NCBI RefSeq assembly: GCF_003073045.1
Contig: NC_037599.1
Location: 18,356,555 to 18,420,554, forward strand
DNA: 64,000 nt
Source: Pomacea canaliculata
Taxonomy: Eukaryota; Mollusca; Gastropoda; Architaenioglossa; Ampullariidae
Reading direction: 5' to 3'
The translations under genes were made by a program, and so were the position numbers. Under the pieces are notes generated by a model, which saw only the letters and a program-made list of their open reading frames with translations, was not told where the DNA came from and searched no databases. Shown one piece after another: positions 61,501 to 64,000 of the stretch (positions within the stretch are counted from its first letter, which is position 1; the number at the start of each line of letters is the position of its first letter).

Positions 61501-63335
61501 TATATGGATGAAAGACATGGTTTAGTCATCCTTTTATAATATGCTTGGGAGCTCCTTAGTCATGTGGTTAGTACAACTGACATACCATAGTGCATTCAAA
61601 GACAGCTGAAATGTTCCCGTCCCAATTTTCTTTAAAGTTGATCCCAGTTCAACCGTCAACAATGACTAGTCAAAATCTTTCATAAGGTAGACAGTGTTGT
61701 TTCTCTCTCTTACTTTTATATATTTTTTCTATTTTTAACCACCAGGGATAAAGTCTTATACTTCATGACAATATAGGAGGGGAAGTAAGTCTTACCACGT
61801 CTTGTAATTTCTCCTAGTGAGATAATAAAGTTAAATTGAATTGAATTGAATTACCTAACCCATCCTCAAAACTAGAATAACTCACCCATCATCATCATCA
61901 TCATCAGAAGCTGGAAGGACTAGTCTCAGTTTGTCCTCAAACTTTGCAATCTCATTAATACTTTCCTGAAATATATTAATGCTATGAATGGTTTCCTCAT
62001 GTACTCGGTTATGTGATGCTGATTTTTTTAAATATACAATTTATTCACACATTCCTCTGGCATGACAAAAAAAAAATTCTATATACATATTACTTTAATG
62101 ATTATTAAAAGTTTTCAGGAAAATGTTCATAGCATGTTCAGTTATTCTAAATTAATAAAAAAAAAATGAAAAAAACTTATTAAACTGCAATACATTTTTC
62201 AATATTTCAATAGTTCAGCAGATTTTGGAATAAGTTCTTGTATAGTATTTATGTGTTACCACTAAATTTAAATACCACCACAATTTGCTAAATTAATCTA
62301 GTACCAAAAACATTTTCTGACATTTTCATGCAAATTTCCTGTTGCAAGATAATAACGATAAGAGTTGCAAAATATTAAGTTTTAAGCATTTAGGTGTTAA
62401 AGCCATTGTTCTCAATGCATGACATTTTTTAAAAAATTACCCTATCATCAAATGATACTTACAAGTTCACTTAACTGTCATAAAAAATACTGATATTTGT
62501 GGATGTGAAGATCAGTATAACTGTTATGACAAATACTGGTGTTTGTGTTATGACAAATACTGATATCTGCAGATGTGAAGATCGGTATAGTTGTTTGGGC
62601 AAATACCAATGTTTGTTTTATGACAAATACGGATATTTGTGGATATGCGTGTCAGTGTATCTGAAGACATACCTCTGCCTCTCTCTTCAGTCTCTGTGCT
62701 TTCTTTTCCTGAAGAGCTGCTTCAGTCAAGTTTGATGGGGGATGGGGAATGTTCACAGTTGCAGCTCTATTTACGTGGCAGCAGAGGGAGTAGCAGATGA
62801 GGTGGAAAGAGAATGCAAGAAAGTTTTGAAAGTAAAGACTAAGGGTTAAAGATAAAATACAAAGTATTAATCAGTATATAAAGTATACAACATGGTGTTT
62901 TAAAAACAAAAAATGAATGGAGATTAGGAAAAGTGTGCAGCAAGATGTGAAACCACTAGTAAATGAGCAGAACGCTGAAAACATAATAACTAATTCTGCT
63001 GTCGCAGATTTTCTCAGTGCTGAGCAAGCTTATAAAATATACAGACACTAATCAGGAGAAACACATACACTGTAATTGATTTTGGTGATACACTTTTATA
63101 CAGCAGATATAACATACCTAATCTTGGCCACCATCTCACTCTGTTTGGCTCGCATAATCCTTGCCCTCTCAAGCAGCATCAGTCGCTCTTCCTGATGCTT
63201 CTGCCTCTGAAGCTCAGCTTCCACAAACCTTTCACGAAATGCTGTCTGCTCCATTAGGATCTGATGCTCATGAAATCGGGATGCCATTTCATCTAAGTTG
63301 AGATCAGTCTGCCGTGGTGTTATATGCTTCAAGCG
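36439..63335 (-). CDS. SPEF2: sperm flagellar protein 2 (SPEF2/KPL2), 3' part of gene, N-terminus off the right end
   Basis: Large scaffold of motile axonemes; in mammals it sits on the C1b projection of the central apparatus, interacts with IFT20, and its loss impairs sperm tails and cilia. I can chain 39 coding exons from 63335 down to the stop codon at 36441-36439. Phases agree throughout, giving about 1,772 residues. Human SPEF2 is about 1,820 residues including an N-terminal CH domain, which here must lie beyond the right edge. Order of parts: Glu/Arg-rich coiled coils with RLMRQSQQERRIAVQL, an adenylate-kinase-like module with P-loop GKAFSGKT, Pro/Glu/Lys-rich linkers, a conserved middle with RRPDHKQEFVAQWQ, and a C-terminal helical/EF-hand-like region ending STAAV. 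The introns host the LINE, the MITEs and the 18S-like scrap. The five entries that follow give the exons. Identification is secure; a few splice sites are uncertain. Confidence 0.96.
37683..37848. mobile_element. hAT-type MITE with exact 8-bp target duplication
   Basis: 166-bp non-autonomous DNA element in a SPEF2 intron. Terminal inverted repeats CAGGGGTGGGCAA at the left and TTTGCCCAGGTCTG at the right (about 10 of 13 paired). It is flanked by the identical 8-bp duplication TCCTAGAC at 37675-37682 and 37849-37856, the hallmark of hAT transposases. The GC-rich end contains gccggatccggcccgcgggc, which can fold on itself. No coding capacity. Confidence 0.9.
42757..42835 (+). repeat. 18S-rRNA-like fragment (V4 region) inside a SPEF2 intron
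   Basis: The stretch 'agctcgtagttggatctcag' followed by 'gcgtgcggtctgtctcgcg' and 'acggtcactg' matches the highly conserved start of helix E23/V4 of eukaryotic small-subunit rRNA and keeps diverging agreement for some 30 further bases. It is a scrap, not an rRNA gene. It could be a processed rRNA insertion or part of an rRNA-derived retroposon. Confidence 0.55.
42836..43330. repeat. unclassified GC-richer block inside a SPEF2 intron
   Basis: A block of about 0.5 kb between two SPEF2 exons (42323 and 43375) stands out by higher GC and CpG than the flanking AT-rich intron (for example gagagcggcatctagcgttcg). It directly follows the 18S-like scrap, which suggests one inserted element. I see no inverted ends or ORF that would classify it. 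Confidence 0.35.
44206..48385 (-). CDS. SPEF2: SPEF2 conserved middle exons
   Basis: Exons: 48258-48385, 47617-47893, 47191-47307, 46783-47036, 45280-45478, 44926-45094, 44206-44295. Exon 47617-47893 is the best identifier: FLEYLRRPDHKQEFVAQWQ, DDMRDDQETRAELHQRV and DLRERLWNICDERKENAEHE match SPEF2 orthologues almost word for word. The next exons carry YYKGMDGQIPDPFNPQFERLPLVE, a Ser/Pro/Lys-rich basic insert (KSPRIKSPRDPIKSP), DERMIFDAYSLAIAGVDQI, and a Glu/Ala/Lys helix (AAKEAEEEAERAKELEKEKAK). Confidence 0.93.
44680..44855. repeat. GA/GT microsatellite
   Basis: Interleaved (ga)n and (gt)n runs, for example gagagagagagtgtgtgtgtg, in the SPEF2 intron 44296-44925, only some 70 bp from the exon edge at 44926. 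Confidence 0.9.
45848..45955 (-). mobile_element. tail of a second LINE family, reverse orientation
   Basis: On the minus strand the frame reads LETAPRAADRSRWKSLNLLLPHVPVGTEKID then stop, followed by a (taa)n tail. 'DRSRWKSL' is typical of the last residues of RTE/CR1-like LINE ORFs. The C-terminus differs from the W-GVVA-LCS family, so this is a separate element, heavily 5'-truncated, in a SPEF2 intron. Confidence 0.6.
48734..52458 (-). CDS. SPEF2: SPEF2 proline/lysine-rich linker exons
   Basis: Exons: 52381-52458, 51896-51998, 51296-51400, 48734-48882. They encode a disordered linker: a Gly/Pro-rich part, then Lys/Ser-rich KSPSG and VKSSKGGKPGAK, then the repetitive PEPEPEPEPEEPPGPPPP before EEWEFVDLEIEQ. 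The left edge of 51896-51998 is uncertain: donors at 51895 (gttctg) and 51904 (gtcgca) both leave the one base needed by the next exon. A possible extra in-frame 90-bp exon at 52914-53003, with Lys/Arg-rich content, fits phase 0 on both sides but has weak support and is left out of the chain. The intron 48883-51295 holds the 1.4-kb LINE. Confidence 0.8.
49113..50529 (-). mobile_element. 5'-truncated LINE (reverse transcriptase), with 13-bp target duplication
   Basis: A 1,417-bp insertion in a SPEF2 intron, same orientation as the host gene. The first open part (50383-49889) encodes fingers and palm: PEQGGFRQDRSCTDHIATL, YITFVDFEKAFDS (first catalytic Asp) and VRQGCTLSPAIFLMIIDWIL. A second part (49781-49551) has LGSIVSKDGG, SRINKARHAFNNLRPIW. 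It ends at DVAALCSS and the ggaataaaactaag tail. It is flanked by CAAGCTGCTACAT at 49100-49112 and 50530-50542. An extra T in the FADD region (about 49889-49910) and later breaks make it inactive. Clade RTE-like or CR1/L2-like, unresolved. Confidence 0.92.
51000..51235. repeat. CA-rich low-complexity tract
   Basis: A degenerate (ca)n-rich stretch with almost no G on the plus strand, abutting the 3' side of the SPEF2 exon 51296-51400 (intron side). Confidence 0.85.
51491..51662. repeat. minisatellite, three units of 56-59 bp
   Basis: Units start at 51491, 51550 and 51606, each of the form tcttat..tatcttta.tttgacatagt..ctttatacagtgacactt. It lies in the SPEF2 intron 51401-51895. The units are diverged by substitutions and small indels. 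Confidence 0.8.
52700..52815. repeat. retroposon-tail-like sequence between (taa)n runs
   Basis: 'ttatatagcactttactcac' followed by 'caaagtgctttgcaa' forms an imperfect inverted repeat (agcacttt / aaagtgct) bounded by (aat/taa)n on both sides. Similar 'ttatatagcgc..aaagcgcttt' units are widespread in animal SINE/LINE tails. The family cannot be named here. Confidence 0.45.
53580..58687 (-). CDS. SPEF2: SPEF2 adenylate-kinase-like module exons
   Basis: Exons: 58571-58687, 58159-58261, 57506-57594, 57081-57114, 56433-56504, 55405-55544, 54944-55047, 54132-54388, 53862-53997, 53580-53721. Exon 58159-58261 carries the Walker A loop LGKAFSGKTTVLKKL. Exon 54132-54388 carries WVVDSFPLNYSQAKLLEKAL, corresponding to the DGFPR-x-Q-A region of adenylate kinases but with Leu in place of the usual Arg. 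It also carries ILFDIDDKLCLKRARGRT, the LID-side helix with its Arg. The join to 53862-53997 gives RGRTYAIQADQQYHEEFNPPPEGSATG, using the acceptor gtgacag. Between the motifs are acidic, low-conservation inserts. ATP/nucleotide binding is plausible; catalysis is doubtful. Confidence 0.92.
54466..54640. mobile_element. MITE with CAGGGCTTCTGC ends, complete copy
   Basis: 175 bp in a SPEF2 intron. It begins CAGGGCTTCTGCTTA and ends TTAGCAGAAGCCCTG, near-perfect inverted repeats of 15 bp. Direct repeat gtacaag flanks it (54459-54465 and 54641-54647), 8 bp if the shared C is counted. The ends and duplication length suggest the hAT superfamily. The interior has repeated 'ggaccccttc'/'ggggtccccttc' blocks and no ORF. 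Confidence 0.88.
56658..56827. mobile_element. MITE with CAGGGCTTCTGC ends, second copy, right end lost
   Basis: Nearly identical to 54466-54640 over about 167 bp and in the same orientation, but homology stops after 'ttagcag' and the right inverted repeat and flank are missing. It lies in the SPEF2 intron 56505-57080. The two copies differ at only a few positions. Confidence 0.87.
59017..63335 (-). CDS. SPEF2: SPEF2 N-terminal coiled-coil exons
   Basis: Exons, 5' to 3' on the minus strand: 63118-63335, 62673-62766, 61886-61965, 60394-60595, 59901-60089, 59408-59595, 59017-59179. The first visible exon begins RLKHITPRQTDLNL, which lies just after the CH domain in SPEF2 proteins. A run of charged helices follows, including DDDDDGGEIDIQYI, RLHEDSAAREEREKRRRK and NRLMRQSQQERRIAVQLL, the best-conserved motif. 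These helices are expected to form coiled coils for docking in the axoneme. The exon 60394-60595 must use a poor donor (gaa|gttggt) to stay in frame; a nearby gtaaaa donor would break it. Confidence 0.92.
61391..61440 (+). mobile_element. LINE 3' tail, short copy
   Basis: In frame it reads SALAVLCSSRSSKD then stop, and the DNA 'gcggtcctatgctcctcaag' matches the tails at 132-240 and 49.1 kb. It is a very short remnant in a SPEF2 intron, opposite in strand to the gene. Confidence 0.6.
61790..61856 (+). mobile_element. 3' end of another retroposon with (aattg)n tail
   Basis: 'taatttctcctagtgagata' and 'ataaagtt' followed by (aattg)n resembles the 'taatttccc..gggatcaataaagt' 3' ends of L2/CR1-type LINEs and their SINEs. 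It lies about 30 bp from the SPEF2 exon 61886-61965, on the intron side. Confidence 0.5.
62478..62668. repeat. 70-bp minisatellite, nearly three units, abutting a SPEF2 exon
   Basis: Units start near 62478, 62548 and 62618 and share ttatgacaaatactgatat and gatgtgaagatc. The third unit is cut short at the donor side of exon 62673-62766, so the array ends a few bases from a splice site. Confidence 0.75.
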
Positions 63336-64000
63336 CTAAATATGGCAAATAGAAAACAGAGCAATGTAGGTAATAAGTGTTGTTTTAGCAAAAAATGTGA
63401 CATCTCTAACATGAAGAAAAAGTACCAGGAAGAAGGTATTTTTAAATGGAACTTCATAAGTAATAAAATAGTTCTATGTCTGTATTGTAGGTTCTGTTCC
63501 ACTTATGTATTCAAAATATTACTTGATGTAGAAAAAGATAAACTTTGTAAACATTCCCCCTAGTTCACATCCAGCATTATAAGGATTATTTTCATTTTTC
63601 TACTTTTAGCAAAGTGACATCAGACTATTAGACACATCAGACACTTATCATGATCAACCACTGAGCATGTTCCATTCCTTTTTATCAGCAGGTTAATTTG
63701 ATTAAGCATACACATTAATGAACTATTCACTTCAGGTTTTTCAGACTATATCTCTGTCATAATGTTCCATGTTGGAGTTGTCTTTACTTCTAAGTTTAAT
63801 GTGCTAAACTCACCTTGATGGGGAAATAAGTATAAATGTGAAGTGCTTTCTGAACATGTAAATTATAAAGAAAACAAGAAATGACATTTTCTTCATGCAT
63901 GAAGGGTGAAAATAACCAACCAAAATCACATAGACAGAAAACTTCAGAAAATGTCTAATCATTTATAAGTCACAAATACAGTTGTCTCCATCTAGAAGAC
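63336..64000 (-). other. SPEF2 intron at the right edge
   Basis: No exon I trust. The gene must continue to the right, because the CH-domain-encoding exons and start codon are missing. A 36-bp stretch at 63814-63849 is framed by ag/gtgag and is phase-compatible but does not resemble SPEF2. Confidence 0.55.

Noticed and set aside
63814-63849. 36-bp micro-exon of SPEF2
   Set aside because: Framed by ag/gtgag and phase-compatible, but its residues do not resemble SPEF2 before RLKHITPRQ.

Overview
This window is nuclear DNA from an animal: small exons with GT/AG introns, long AT-rich non-coding stretches, and many degraded retroposons and MITEs. Protein similarity and the repeat types fit a marine or aquatic invertebrate, most likely a lophotrochozoan such as a mollusc. 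That placement is an inference and no species is claimed. Four protein-coding genes can be read exon by exon.

Layout. (1) Positions 1-8.5 kb hold no convincing gene: a truncated LINE tail, two copies of a tRNA-derived SINE, and a probable promoter near 8.55-8.72 kb with two CCAAT boxes. (2) About 8.72-13.0 kb, plus strand: a KLF10/KLF11/cabut-type zinc-finger transcription factor. (3) 15.9-17.0 kb: a ruined LINE carrying an RNase H domain. (4) 17.45-24.6 kb, plus strand: MTAP, the methylthioadenosine phosphorylase of methionine/polyamine salvage, 9 exons. (5) 27.07-35.8 kb, plus strand: class I histone deacetylase HDAC1/2, 15 exons, 524 residues. (6) 36.4 kb to beyond the right end, minus strand: SPEF2/KPL2, a large axonemal protein needed for sperm flagella and motile cilia. 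39 coding exons (about 1,772 residues) are visible; the N-terminal CH-domain exons lie off the right end. HDAC and SPEF2 are convergent, with stop codons about 1.2 kb apart.

The genes are not an operon and share no obvious pathway. KLF10/11 proteins and HDAC1/2 meet in Sin3 corepressor complexes, but their nearness here is probably chance. MTAP is housekeeping metabolism and SPEF2 is cilium structure.

The least ordinary material is in the repeats and in single residues. There is a 5'-truncated LINE with an exact 13-bp target duplication and a frameshift in its FADD motif. Three more tails of what looks like the same family are present, plus a tail of a second family. One hAT-type MITE has an exact 8-bp target duplication, and a second MITE family occurs twice within 2.2 kb. 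An 18S-rRNA-like V4 fragment lies in a SPEF2 intron. A duplicated block lies upstream of the MTAP start codon, a CTCF-like site lies just upstream of HDAC, and the KLF has a Leu-to-Arg change in its second zinc finger. No CRISPR, prokaryotic or phage system is present, and I saw no clearly novel multi-gene system.
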